Shown in pieces: positions 18,355 through 26,777 of a stretch of 48,103 nucleotides of DNA. How positions within the stretch are numbered: the first letter of the stretch is position 1; every line of letters begins with the position of its first letter. Source of the stretch: HGM04593 sp045646845 (GTDB lineage: Bacteria; Bacteroidota; Bacteroidia; Bacteroidales; Bacteroidaceae); the NCBI GenBank assembly GCA_045646845.1, contig JAZRLO010000047.1, positions 1 to 48,103 of the forward strand, in the 5' to 3' direction. The position numbers and the translations under genes were made by a program. The notes beneath the pieces are model-generated. The model was not told the origin of the DNA and searched no databases. It was given only the letters and a program-made list of their open reading frames with translations.

Positions 18355-20208
18355 ATGAGAAAACTGCTGTTGTTCCTGTTGTTGCTTGCGAAGGGGGTCG
18401 CTGTTCATGCACAGGTCTATTCTGTTGTCGAGGAGAGTACGACGGATGTAGAGTATATCTCTGCTACGCAGATGGTGTGCAGGGAGCGGCGTGTGATAAC
18501 CGTTCTTGACAAGAAGGGTCTTCATGCTGCCGATTTTCAGGTGAGTCTCAATAAGGGTTATTCCTCGTTGAATCGTTTCTCGGGTGTTGTGGCAGATGCC
18601 AATGGTAAGGTGGTGCGCAAGATTAAGAAAGGGGACCTTGCGTATTCCGAGTACTCTGAAATGCTCGCCGACGATGCCTGTTATTACCATTATGGATGTG
18701 CGTCTCCTGGCTATCCTTTCACGGTGACATACGAATGGGAAGAGAAACATGAAGATGGAATAGTGGGTTTACCGCTTTTTGTCCCACAGAACGAGTATCA
18801 TCAGGCTGTGCGCAGTGCGCATTATCACCTTGAAGCCTCTCCGGGGCTTGAATTCGGATATAAAGTGTTCAATGTCGATGCCGACGTCAGGGAGAGTGTA
18901 GGGGAAAAGGGACGCAAGGTGCTCGATATTGTGCTTGATAGTTTGCCGGCGCTTCGTAAGGAACCATTCTCTCCCTCTATGTACGAACTTTTGCCTCATG
19001 CTTATGTCGTTCCTGCAACGTTTATCTTTGACGGTTATGAGGGCAGTTACGCAAGCTGGCAAGAGTATGCGGCGTGGCTCTATTCTCTTATGGAGGGTAG
19101 AGGCGTATTGCCGCAGAACTTTGTCTTGGAACTGAAACAAAAGGCATCGCAGTGCGGTGGTGACCGCGAGAAAGTGCAGCTTGTTTATGACATTCTCGCT
19201 TCGTCTACACGATATGTCAGCGTTCAACTGGGTGTAGGCGGTATGCAGCCGGCTCCGGCGTCCGAGGTCCATCGCACAGGTTATGGCGATTGCAAGGCTT
19301 TGACGAATTATGCACGGGCAATGTTGGCAGAGCTGGGGATAGAGTCAAATTACGTGGTAATAAATACTGAACGGGAGGATATCACGAAGGATTTTGTCAA
19401 CGGAGCGCAATTCAATCATGCAATACTGCAGGTGCCTCTTCCTGGTGATACGCTGTGGCTGGAGTGTACCAATCCGACGTTGCCGTTGGGTTATCTGCAC
19501 GACGGTATTGCCGGGCATGAGGCTCTTGTTGTTGTTGATGCAGGTGGTGTAGTGTGTCGTTTGCCTGCATATGCCGACTCGTTGAATGTCCAGTTGAACA
19601 GGATGACGCTGACGCTTGCTGCCGACGGAGGGGTGGTTGCTGCAGTGCGACGTGAATGCAGGGCTGCTCAATACGAGTCTCTAAAGTTCTTTTCAAGGCT
19701 CTCCGAGGTCGAAAAGCGTGACTTTTTGCGTTCGTCTCTGGATATGCCCAATGCCGATGTCGGCGGAATCGTTATTGAGGAAATCAAGGATGGTGAACCG
19801 TTTTTTGCGGTCGAGTGCTCTGTGGAGTCGGGCCGTTACGGCTCAAGAAGCGGCAACAGGCTCTTCCTTCCGTTGAATCCTTTCAAATCAACGGTCTCTC
19901 TCCCCGAAGAGGAGGAACACCGCTCAGATATTGTGATAAGAAGCGGTGGTGTCTATCTGGACAGCGTAGAATTCGTTTTACCCGATGGTTTAGAGGTCGA
20001 GGCTTTGGCGGAGCCGGTCGATGTCTCTACACCTTTCGGTAGTGTAAGCCTCAATGTTGTGCAGGAGGGCAATTCTGTTTTCGTGGTCCAAAGATCGAGT
20101 ATTGTTAAAGGACGTTATCCCAAGGAAATGTACGGGGCTCTGCGGTTATTTGTGAAGCTCCTGTCCGGTATAAGCGACTCTAAGATGGTTCTCCGTAAGG
20201 TCAAATAG
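18355..20208 (+). CDS. Exported DUF3857/transglutaminase-like protein with intact Cys
   Basis: The 617-residue paralogue of the previous gene starts MRKLLLFLLLLAKGVAVHAQ (signal peptide), then a DUF3857 domain and a transglutaminase-like domain. Here the motif is complete: GYGDCKALTNYA gives the Cys, and NGAQFNHAILQVPL the His, followed by TLWLECTNP where the acidic residue is expected. It might cleave or crosslink a periplasmic peptide or peptidoglycan stem, but transglutaminase-fold proteins in Bacteroidetes are mostly uncharacterised. The ATG at 18355 begins the signal peptide, 4 bp after the previous stop, so the two are co-translated. A hairpin at 20222-20266 follows. Confidence 0.8.
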   Translation: MRKLLLFLLLLAKGVAVHAQVYSVVEESTTDVEYISATQMVCRERRVITVLDKKGLHAADFQVSLNKGYSSLNRFSGVVADANGKVVRKIKKGDLAYSEYSEMLADDACYYHYGCASPGYPFTVTYEWEEKHEDGIVGLPLFVPQNEYHQAVRSAHYHLEASPGLEFGYKVFNVDADVRESVGEKGRKVLDIVLDSLPALRKEPFSPSMYELLPHAYVVPATFIFDGYEGSYASWQEYAAWLYSLMEGRGVLPQNFVLELKQKASQCGGDREKVQLVYDILASSTRYVSVQLGVGGMQPAPASEVHRTGYGDCKALTNYARAMLAELGIESNYVVINTEREDITKDFVNGAQFNHAILQVPLPGDTLWLECTNPTLPLGYLHDGIAGHEALVVVDAGGVVCRLPAYADSLNVQLNRMTLTLAADGGVVAAVRRECRAAQYESLKFFSRLSEVEKRDFLRSSLDMPNADVGGIVIEEIKDGEPFFAVECSVESGRYGSRSGNRLFLPLNPFKSTVSLPEEEEHRSDIVIRSGGVYLDSVEFVLPDGLEVEALAEPVDVSTPFGSVSLNVVQEGNSVFVVQRSSIVKGRYPKEMYGALRLFVKLLSGISDSKMVLRKVK

Positions 20209-20221
20209 ACTTTTATCTGTC

Positions 20222-20266
20222 ATAACGGCTTTGTACATAACAATGTGTCCGTTGTCGGATTTTTTA
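20222..20266 (+). terminator. Probable terminator after the DUF3857 pair
   Basis: AACGG (20224-20228) pairs with CCGTT (20249-20253), enclosing ACAT/ATGT (20235-20238, 20243-20246), and a T-run follows at 20260-20265. The stem has internal loops, so strength is uncertain. Confidence 0.5.
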
Positions 20267-20293
20267 TCAAAAATTCCATGAACTCTGTTTTGA

Positions 20294-20325
20294 TTTGTCT
20301 TTTAATGTTAAAAAGGTTATATTTG
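20294..20325 (+). promoter_or_regulatory. Promoter of the STAS/ABC/PP2C operon
   Basis: TTTG (20294-20297), 20-nt spacer, TATATTTG (20318-20325): a near-ideal Bacteroidetes promoter, 38 bp before the ATG at 20364. No other promoter-like pair was found before the terminator at 26536, which supports a six-gene transcript. Confidence 0.8.
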
Positions 20326-20363
20326 CAAATTAATAAGATGATGATAAATGACTATAATTGTGT

Positions 20364-20657
20364 ATGAGTGATAATTTTAAGACACATAAAGTGTATATAG
20401 ACTATCCCTTGAATGCTTCAAGCCTGAAGGAAATGGAGGGGTGCATAGATTCGTTGGAGCTTGCTATTGGCGACGTGGTAGTTGTGGATTGCACGGGTAT
20501 GGATTATATCTGCAGTTCGGGCCTCCGCTTCTTCCTTAAGCTTTACCATGATACTGCAGCAAAAGGCGGCAAGATGATTATCAGAGGACTGCATCCGCTT
20601 GTGAAGGGTGTGTTCGATATGTCCGGTTTCAGTCATATTTTCAATATAGAGGAGTGA
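20364..20657 (+). CDS. STAS-domain anti-anti-sigma-type protein (first copy)
   Basis: The 97-residue protein is a single STAS domain. The conserved loop reads DCTGMDYICSSGLRFFLKL; the serine at about position 51 is where SpoIIAA/RsbV proteins are phosphorylated by a partner-switching kinase. The ending SGFSHIFNIEE is typical. It is the first gene of the operon and lies next to an ABC permease, not a sigma factor. A second STAS protein closes the same operon at 26134. In-frame TTG at 20358 precedes the chosen ATG by two codons. I infer that its phosphorylation state reports the activity of the phosphatase encoded at 23771. Confidence 0.85.
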   Translation: MSDNFKTHKVYIDYPLNASSLKEMEGCIDSLELAIGDVVVVDCTGMDYICSSGLRFFLKLYHDTAAKGGKMIIRGLHPLVKGVFDMSGFSHIFNIEE

Positions 20658-20669
20658 TTGGGGTTTCTC

Positions 20670-21737
20670 ATGTATAAATTACGTGATATATTACAGGTTC
20701 TTCTCCTTTGTGTGTTTTTGGCCGGAACGCTGTCGGCGTGTTCCTATAAGGAACTATATAGTGCACCCGAAGATCTCTCCGGTGCGAAGGTGGGGTTGCT
20801 GAATGTTGAACTGCCACAGGATTCGCTTTATAAGGTAATGCCCGATGCCGAGTTTAAAGAGTATGGGAAGTTTATGCAACTGTTCCTTGACCTGAGCGCC
20901 GGTAGATGTGATGCTGCGGTTGTTGATAGTGCTATGGCTGCAGAGGCTACCGTCAAGAACTCTGAGTATGTCTTGATAGGTAATGTATGCGGCTACCATG
21001 CAATTGTTCATGAAAGCCGGTGCGAGCACAGAGAGCAATATAGCATTACCTCAATCGGTTGGTGGAAGAACTGGAAAAATAGGTTCGAAAAGGGACTGTT
21101 GAACGGTGATGCTGCGTCTCTTCTGCTGAAAGGTCTTTATACTACAGTCGTAATATTCTTTTTTGCAGCGATATTTGCTATACTTTTGGCGGCCATACTC
21201 ACCTATATGGCAATAAAGCACAGATGGGTATATATATATAAGCCGCTTAGCTGGATGGTATCTGTGTTGCACGATATCCCTCCTGTCGTGCTCATGATGT
21301 TCTTTTACTACGTCGTGTTTGTCTCATCGGGGCTCAGTGGAGTAGTGGTTTCTATAATAGCTCTCGGTATATATACCTCGGGGAGCCTATATAAGATTTT
21401 CAAGATACATATAATGCAGGTCGGTAAGGAACAGCGCGAATCGGCATTCATGCTCGGTCTCAAAGAGAGACAGGCCTACCGTTATGTGATACTCCCTCAG
21501 GCTCTAAAGAGTTCTATGCCTTTGATTGCCGGTGAACTCAAATTGCTGCTCCGTTCTACATCTTATGCAGGATACATTGCACAGAAGGATCTTGTAAAGG
21601 CCGCCGATGCCATCCAATCCGATACTTTGGAGGCTTTTATACCGTTGCTTGTAGTCTCACTTCTATATCTGTTCCTCTCATGGGCTATAACGGAACTGTT
21701 GTATTGGTTGTACAAAAAACTATTTGTTCATGGTTGA
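20670..21737 (+). CDS. Polar amino-acid-type ABC permease with N-terminal lipoprotein/binding-domain stub
   Basis: The 355-residue protein has two parts. Residues 1-125 start with a lipoprotein-like signal (LAGTLSAC) and then look like part of a type-3 solute-binding domain (DLSGAKVGLLN, SAGRCDAAVVDSAMA). Residues about 150-355 form a HisM/GlnP-type permease with several membrane helices and the coupling loop ESAFMLGLKERQAYRYVILPQAL, which docks the ATPase. Only part of a binding domain is present, so it may be a sensor or lid rather than a full receptor. It overlaps the ATPase gene by 8 bp. The substrate is probably an amino acid or similar small polar molecule. Confidence 0.8.
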   Translation: MYKLRDILQVLLLCVFLAGTLSACSYKELYSAPEDLSGAKVGLLNVELPQDSLYKVMPDAEFKEYGKFMQLFLDLSAGRCDAAVVDSAMAAEATVKNSEYVLIGNVCGYHAIVHESRCEHREQYSITSIGWWKNWKNRFEKGLLNGDAASLLLKGLYTTVVIFFFAAIFAILLAAILTYMAIKHRWVYIYKPLSWMVSVLHDIPPVVLMMFFYYVVFVSSGLSGVVVSIIALGIYTSGSLYKIFKIHIMQVGKEQRESAFMLGLKERQAYRYVILPQALKSSMPLIAGELKLLLRSTSYAGYIAQKDLVKAADAIQSDTLEAFIPLLVVSLLYLFLSWAITELLYWLYKKLFVHG

Positions 21738-22824
21738 AGTATCGGATCTTAAAAAAACATTCGGTGGCAGAACCGTTCTCAACGGAATCTCCTTTACTTT
21801 GAAGGAGCATGATACGCTATGTGTGGTAGGTCCTACAGGTTGTGGAAAGAGCACCCTTTTGCGTTGTATTGCTGGTCTTGAGGAACCCGATTCAGGAAGT
21901 GTTGACATAAATGGTGAACCTCGCCGACTAATCTCCAAAGGGGGCAGACATAGTATTGGTATGGTATTCCAGTCCTATAATCTTTTCCCACATCTTGATG
22001 TCCTGAATAATGTGATGCTTGCTCCTGTACAAGTTTTAGGAATGTCGAAAAAAAGTGCCGAGCAGTTGGCTATTGAAAAACTTGAACAGGTAGGTCTTGC
22101 AGAGAAGGCTTCATCCAATGTGGAGAGTCTTTCTGCAGGTCAGCGTCAGCGTGTGGCAATAGCCCGTTGTCTTGCCATGGAGCCGTCTTTGTTGCTTTTG
22201 GATGAACCAACATCGGCACTTGACCAGGTAATGGTGAGTGAGATGCAATGTCTTGTGCGCGACCTTTCCAAGAGAGGCATAGCTATGGTTATTGTGACAC
22301 ACGATCTGCAATTTGCACGCGAGGTCGGGAGTCGTGTGGTCTTTATGCATGAAGGTACTGCCTATGAACAAGGAACACCCGAGGAGGTTTTCGACTTTCC
22401 CCAAAAAGAGCAGACAAATATTTTTGTAAATACAATACTCGACTATAGTTATCAGATACATTCACATAGGTATGACCTTTATGAGTTACAGGCCGGAATG
22501 ATACAGTTCTGCAAACGTCACTCTCTTGGCAAAGAGGTGCAGTTCCGCGTCCAGCTGCTTGCCGAAGAGGTTCTGAACATTATCCCATTGGATCGTGGCG
22601 TTGTTGAACTTGCTTTGCGTTACTCCAAAAAGAATGGTGCGATATCTCTTGAACTGCTCATGCCGCAAGGGGTTACTGCGATATTCGGTGATTCGGAATT
22701 TGAGCCGGATGAGATAAGCATGAGTATTGTAAAAGGCTTATGTGATGGAGTCGATGAACTGTTGGAAGGGGATGCCGTTTCGTCCCGTCTGCGTGTCCGT
22801 TTTCAGCTTAAAGAGATGAATTGA
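21730..22824 (+). CDS. ABC ATPase fused to a degenerate RsbW-like HATPase domain
   Basis: Residues 1-240 are a GlnQ-type ABC ATPase: Walker A GPTGCGKST, Q-loop FQSYNLFPH, signature LSAGQRQRVA, Walker B LLLLDEPTSALD and the His switch VIVTHD. Residues about 245-364 are not a usual ABC tail. They resemble the N-box start of an anti-sigma kinase HATPase (LGKEVQFRVQLLAEEVLNII), then a beta strand (GAISLELLM) and a final helix-strand unit (VKGLCDGVDELL..SSRLRVRFQL). The G1 Asp and the glycine-rich lid are missing (MPQGVT, EISMSIV), so ATP binding is unlikely there. I infer that the tail is a docking site for a STAS protein. The ATG at 21730 overlaps the permease stop. Confidence 0.8.
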   Translation: MVEVSDLKKTFGGRTVLNGISFTLKEHDTLCVVGPTGCGKSTLLRCIAGLEEPDSGSVDINGEPRRLISKGGRHSIGMVFQSYNLFPHLDVLNNVMLAPVQVLGMSKKSAEQLAIEKLEQVGLAEKASSNVESLSAGQRQRVAIARCLAMEPSLLLLDEPTSALDQVMVSEMQCLVRDLSKRGIAMVIVTHDLQFAREVGSRVVFMHEGTAYEQGTPEEVFDFPQKEQTNIFVNTILDYSYQIHSHRYDLYELQAGMIQFCKRHSLGKEVQFRVQLLAEEVLNIIPLDRGVVELALRYSKKNGAISLELLMPQGVTAIFGDSEFEPDEISMSIVKGLCDGVDELLEGDAVSSRLRVRFQLKEMN

Positions 22825-22832
22825 CGATTGTT

Positions 22833-23774
22833 ATGAGGTTATTTTTGAAATTTCTGTTGCTTCTGTTGCCTTTGCAGCTTTCAGCACAGACCCGCATAGT
22901 GTTTACTCCGCAGTGGACAGCCCAAAGCCAGTTTGCAGGCTATTATGTAGCCCTTGAGAAAGGTTTTTATAAGAGTGCCGGTCTTGATGTGGAGATTGTT
23001 CATCCGTCGGCCTCGTCTCCTGCTGTGAACCGTATCAAGAACGGCTCCAGTGACATTGTGTCAATGCAGCTTCTCAATGCAATGTCCGAAGTCAGCAATG
23101 GTCTTGAACTTGTGAATCTCATGCAGACATCACAGCATTCGGGCATGCAGGTTATATCAAAGAATAAGAGTATCCGTACATTCGAGGATTTGCGCGGGAA
23201 GCGTGTCGGTATATGGAAAGCCGGTTATGGCGAGCTTGCGAAGATGCCCGATTATGACTTGAATCTCGGAATCGTGTGGGTGCCGTTTATACAGAATATC
23301 AATCTCTTTATATCCGGGGCTATCGATGCTACTTTGGCCATGAGTTATAATGAGGCCCTCAAAATAAAAGCCGCAGGTTATGATGATGTGTCTGTTATCC
23401 CTTTTGCCGGGACAGTCTATGACTTTCCTGATGACGGGTTATATACGACACGTAGCTATTATGAGAGGAACAAGAAGAGCGTGGATGCTTTTGTGGAAGC
23501 ATCGCGTCGCGGTTGGGAATGGGCGCGGAAAAATGTTGATGAAACAGTTGAAATTGTGCTCAAATATACCAAAAAAGAGAATGTTGCAACAAATTATATA
23601 ATGCAGAAATGGATGCTGGAAGAGATACTGGAATTGCAATGTCCCTATGGCTGCGACACCCCTACTTTCAAACTGGACAGAAGGGATTTCGAACGTCTCG
23701 ATTCTTTAGCTTTTGAAAAAGGCATTATTCATCGAAGCGTACGTTATGAAGAGATGAAAGGAGGCTCAAGATGA
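22833..23774 (+). CDS. NMT1/THI5-like periplasmic substrate-binding protein
   Basis: The 313-residue protein has a signal peptide ending LQLSAQ and an NMT1/SsuA-type binding fold: FTPQWTAQSQFAGYYVALEKGFYKSAGLDVEIV at the start, IKNGSSDIVSMQL, FEDLRGKRVGIWKAG, and a two-lobe layout to the end. Proteins of this type bind pyrimidine precursors, sulfonates, nitrate-like or other small ligands for ABC transporters. Usually they pair with TauC/SsuC permeases; here the permease is of the polar amino acid type, which is unusual. The gene overlaps the phosphatase gene by 4 bp (ATGA), so receptor and sensor phosphatase are made together. It could also present ligand to that sensor. Confidence 0.85.
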   Translation: MRLFLKFLLLLLPLQLSAQTRIVFTPQWTAQSQFAGYYVALEKGFYKSAGLDVEIVHPSASSPAVNRIKNGSSDIVSMQLLNAMSEVSNGLELVNLMQTSQHSGMQVISKNKSIRTFEDLRGKRVGIWKAGYGELAKMPDYDLNLGIVWVPFIQNINLFISGAIDATLAMSYNEALKIKAAGYDDVSVIPFAGTVYDFPDDGLYTTRSYYERNKKSVDAFVEASRRGWEWARKNVDETVEIVLKYTKKENVATNYIMQKWMLEEILELQCPYGCDTPTFKLDRRDFERLDSLAFEKGIIHRSVRYEEMKGGSR

Positions 23775-26116
23775 AATTCAGTTTAGGTAGATATATACAT
23801 TCGTTCTCTACAAAGCTGAGTCTATATATTCTGCTTGTTGTAGCTTTTGTTTTTGTGGCTGGTTTTGTGTGGAATTACAGAAGCTCCCGCAACTATGTTT
23901 CCAACGAGGCTGTTGAGCGTGTTCAGGGATCTCTCGACGGGGTTGTCATGAAAATTGACAATGTCCTCAATTCTGTTGAGACGGCAGTGAAAAACATGTC
24001 ATGGGTGGTTGCTGATAACATTGATGACCCGGAAAGTATGTATAGACTCACGAGGATGATGCTCGTTGACAATCCTTTTATCACAGGAAGTGCCGTGGCG
24101 TTCGAGCCGAACTACTTTGAGGAAAAAGGGCTCTATTTCTCTCCTTACTCCTATCGTGTGGGTGACAGTATCTATAACAAACAATTGGGTCGTGAGGAGT
24201 ATGATTATCATTACGATGACTGGTATCAGATTCCGAAGATTCTTGGTAAACCATATTGGAGCGAGCCTTATTTTGATGAAGGTGGTGCAGATATAATGAT
24301 GACGACATATTCTTTCCCTTTGTATGATGATGAAGGGAAACTGTTCGCAATCTTTACTGCCGATGTCTCTTTGGATTGGTTTGCCGACCAGGTGAACTGC
24401 ATAAGCCCTTATGAGAATTCCTACAACATAATGATAAGCCGTGGAGGAACATTTATTGTACATAGTGACAAGAGTGTTGTGCTCAACGAGACATTTTTTA
24501 TTTCATCTTCTGCCATTGACGACAGCCGCTTCAAGGAGGTGGGGCATAAGATGCAGGCCGGTGAGAGAGGGGTTGCTACGTTTGAACGTAACGGGCAGGA
24601 ATTCTACTTTGTCTATGCTCCGATAAAGACTACCGGCTGGTCTGTTGCCGTGTCGTGCCTTTACTCGGAAGTCTTTGCCGGAGTTGACAGCATGAGGAAC
24701 AATATGTTTTGGATAGCAGTCTTTGTGTTATTGATAATGGCTGTTCTCTGTTATGTGACAATATATCGTCTTACTTCTCCATTGGTACAATTTGCCCAAT
24801 CTGCCAACGATATTGCACATGGTAATTTCTCGGCACGTCTTCCGCGCGTGAGGAGCAGGAACGAAATGAGAATGCTCAGGGACTCATTCTACTATATGCA
24901 GAAGTCTCTGATTAAATATACCGAGGAGCTGAAGACAACCGTTGCGAACAATGAACGTATCGAGAGCGAACTGCGTATTGCACGTGAAATACAGATGGGA
25001 ATGATTCCCAAAATGTTCCCACCTTTCCCTGAAAGAAAGGATGTTGACTTGTATGCCATGCTTGTTCCCGCAAAGGAGGTCGGTGGTGACCTGTACGATT
25101 TCTTCATTGAGGATGAGAAACTCTATTTCATTATAGGTGACGTCTCCGGCAAGGGCATACCGGCATCGCTTGTGATGGCTGTTACCTGCCGTCTATTCAG
25201 AACTGTTGCATCACATGTAAGTGACCCGGCAGAGATTGTTGCTTCTCTCAACAATGCGTTGGCCGAGTCTAACGAAAGCAACATGTTCTGTACGTTCTTT
25301 CTCGGAATACTTGATTTGCATAGTGGTGAGCTGTTCTATTGTAACGCAGGGCATAATGCGCCGTTGCTTGTTGCCCCGGATGGTGTTGTGAAACCTCTTG
25401 ATGTAAATCCCAACCTGCCGTTGGGTGTCATTGGCGGTTTCCCGTATATGGCTCAGAATATGATTCTTAAGAAGGGGACAATGTTGTTCTTATATACCGA
25501 TGGTGTGACCGAGGCCGAGAATCCGTCGAAAGAACTCTACTCCGATGCGCGTCTTAAGGATGTGCTTGCAACATTAGACGGCAATGCAAGGGACCTTGTA
25601 GAGGGTGTCAAGTCCGCTGTTGACGCATATGCAGCCGGTACAGAACAGAGTGATGATATCACAATCTTATGTCTTAAATGTAATGCAACGGATGATTCCA
25701 AGTGTGAGGCCGAAAAGGAATTGCATCTGGTTAACGATTTGGCCGAAATAGCTAAACTGCCTCTCTTGGTAGGTGAACTCGCGTCGGAATTTAATTTCTC
25801 CGAAGAATTGGTTTTCAACTTTAATCTGGTACTTGAGGAGGTTGTTACGAATGTTGTGATGTATGCCTATCCCGAAGGCAAGCATGGTTCCATAGAAATT
25901 GTTGCCAAGTGTGACGGCAATAGTGTTACGTTCGTTATCTCCGATTCCGGTAAACCTTTCGACCCGACATTGGTGCCCGATGTTGATGTAACATTGCCGG
26001 CTGAGGAGAGACGTATAGGAGGACTTGGAATATTTCTTATAAGACAGATGATGGATTCCTTGGAATATCGTCGCCACGGAGGAAAAAATATCCTTGTGCT
26101 GAATAAAAAAATCTAA
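23771..26116 (+). CDS. Membrane sensor: dCache-HAMP-PP2C(SpoIIE/RsbU) phosphatase with HATPase kinase domain
   Basis: This 781-residue protein has, in order: a membrane helix (about 15-37), a periplasmic dCache-like sensor (about 40-310, with WYQIPKILGKPYWSEPYFDEGG), a second membrane helix (about 313-335), a HAMP linker, and a PP2C/SpoIIE phosphatase (about 400-630; GGDLYDFF, IGDVSGKGIPAS, FLYTDGVTEAEN and QSDDITIL supply the metal aspartates). It ends in an intact RsbW-type HATPase (EEVVTNVVMYAYPEG, ISDSGKPFDP, GGLGIFLIRQMMD). One polypeptide can thus both dephosphorylate and phosphorylate STAS proteins. The input is presumably a periplasmic ligand, perhaps the one bound by the upstream receptor. 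A STAS gene follows 17 bp later. Confidence 0.92.
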   Translation: MKFSLGRYIHSFSTKLSLYILLVVAFVFVAGFVWNYRSSRNYVSNEAVERVQGSLDGVVMKIDNVLNSVETAVKNMSWVVADNIDDPESMYRLTRMMLVDNPFITGSAVAFEPNYFEEKGLYFSPYSYRVGDSIYNKQLGREEYDYHYDDWYQIPKILGKPYWSEPYFDEGGADIMMTTYSFPLYDDEGKLFAIFTADVSLDWFADQVNCISPYENSYNIMISRGGTFIVHSDKSVVLNETFFISSSAIDDSRFKEVGHKMQAGERGVATFERNGQEFYFVYAPIKTTGWSVAVSCLYSEVFAGVDSMRNNMFWIAVFVLLIMAVLCYVTIYRLTSPLVQFAQSANDIAHGNFSARLPRVRSRNEMRMLRDSFYYMQKSLIKYTEELKTTVANNERIESELRIAREIQMGMIPKMFPPFPERKDVDLYAMLVPAKEVGGDLYDFFIEDEKLYFIIGDVSGKGIPASLVMAVTCRLFRTVASHVSDPAEIVASLNNALAESNESNMFCTFFLGILDLHSGELFYCNAGHNAPLLVAPDGVVKPLDVNPNLPLGVIGGFPYMAQNMILKKGTMLFLYTDGVTEAENPSKELYSDARLKDVLATLDGNARDLVEGVKSAVDAYAAGTEQSDDITILCLKCNATDDSKCEAEKELHLVNDLAEIAKLPLLVGELASEFNFSEELVFNFNLVLEEVVTNVVMYAYPEGKHGSIEIVAKCDGNSVTFVISDSGKPFDPTLVPDVDVTLPAEERRIGGLGIFLIRQMMDSLEYRRHGGKNILVLNKKI

Positions 26117-26133
26117 AACAAAAAATAATAATT

Positions 26134-26436
26134 ATGGTAGTCAATATATTGAATGAAGGAGATGCCAAAGTGGTTGTGATTGATGGTCGTCTTGACACTG
26201 TTACTGCACCTGAACTCGAAAGGACTATTGCTCCTTTGCTTGCCGAAAAATCCCAGACTGTGGTTTTCGAGTGTAAAGGTATGGAATATGTCAGCAGCTC
26301 GGGACTGCGTGTTGTTCTTTCATCTTATAAATCGGTCGTTTCTAACGGCGGCAAGTTTGTGCTTCGCAATCTTTCGAAAGATGTGCGTTCTGTCTTTGAT
26401 CTTACAGGCTTTTCCCGAATACTGACAATAGAATAG
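26134..26436 (+). CDS. STAS-domain anti-anti-sigma-type protein (second copy)
   Basis: The 100-residue single STAS domain has the motif MEYVSSSGLRVVLSS, with the phosphorylatable serine at about position 55, and ends FDLTGFSRILTIE. It resembles the classical RsbV/SpoIIAA type more closely than the first STAS gene of the operon. Placed directly after the phosphatase/kinase, it is the likely direct substrate of that protein. It is the last gene before the terminator at 26536. No sigma factor or anti-sigma gene is near, so the output of the switch is either distant or the transporter itself. Confidence 0.9.
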   Translation: MVVNILNEGDAKVVVIDGRLDTVTAPELERTIAPLLAEKSQTVVFECKGMEYVSSSGLRVVLSSYKSVVSNGGKFVLRNLSKDVRSVFDLTGFSRILTIE

Positions 26437-26535
26437 TATTGAGCCTGTTTCGTGGTGGCTCAATCGTATTAACGGTTGGTTGCTACAGCTTTGTTGGTTG
26501 GTATTTTATGCCGATGCAATGGCGCGTAATGCTTG

Positions 26536-26582
26536 AAAAACATTGGTTCTGTAATTTTTTTTACGGAATCAATGTTTTTTTT
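26536..26582 (+). terminator. Terminator of the STAS/ABC/PP2C operon
   Basis: AAAAACATTG (26536-26545) pairs with CAATGTTTTT (26570-26579), enclosing TTC/GAA and GTAA/TTAC with a T-rich loop, and a run of T ends the arm. The rest of 26437-26777 holds only TATCTTTA (26595-26602), a near -7 box that could serve recJ, with no TTTG at the usual distance. Confidence 0.85.
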
Positions 26583-26777
26583 GACACTTTTCTGTATCTT
26601 TACAAATTGAGAGAATTATCATGCGCGGAATAGGACTATTTGGCATTGCCCACTGTATGCCAGCTGTTTTGTGTCCGTTGGGTACACGTATGATGCTGTT
26701 GATTGTGAACGGGAAGAGTACCTGAAATGTTAATATGATGGTTCTTGCTTAATCAAGGAAAAATAAAAAAATATATA

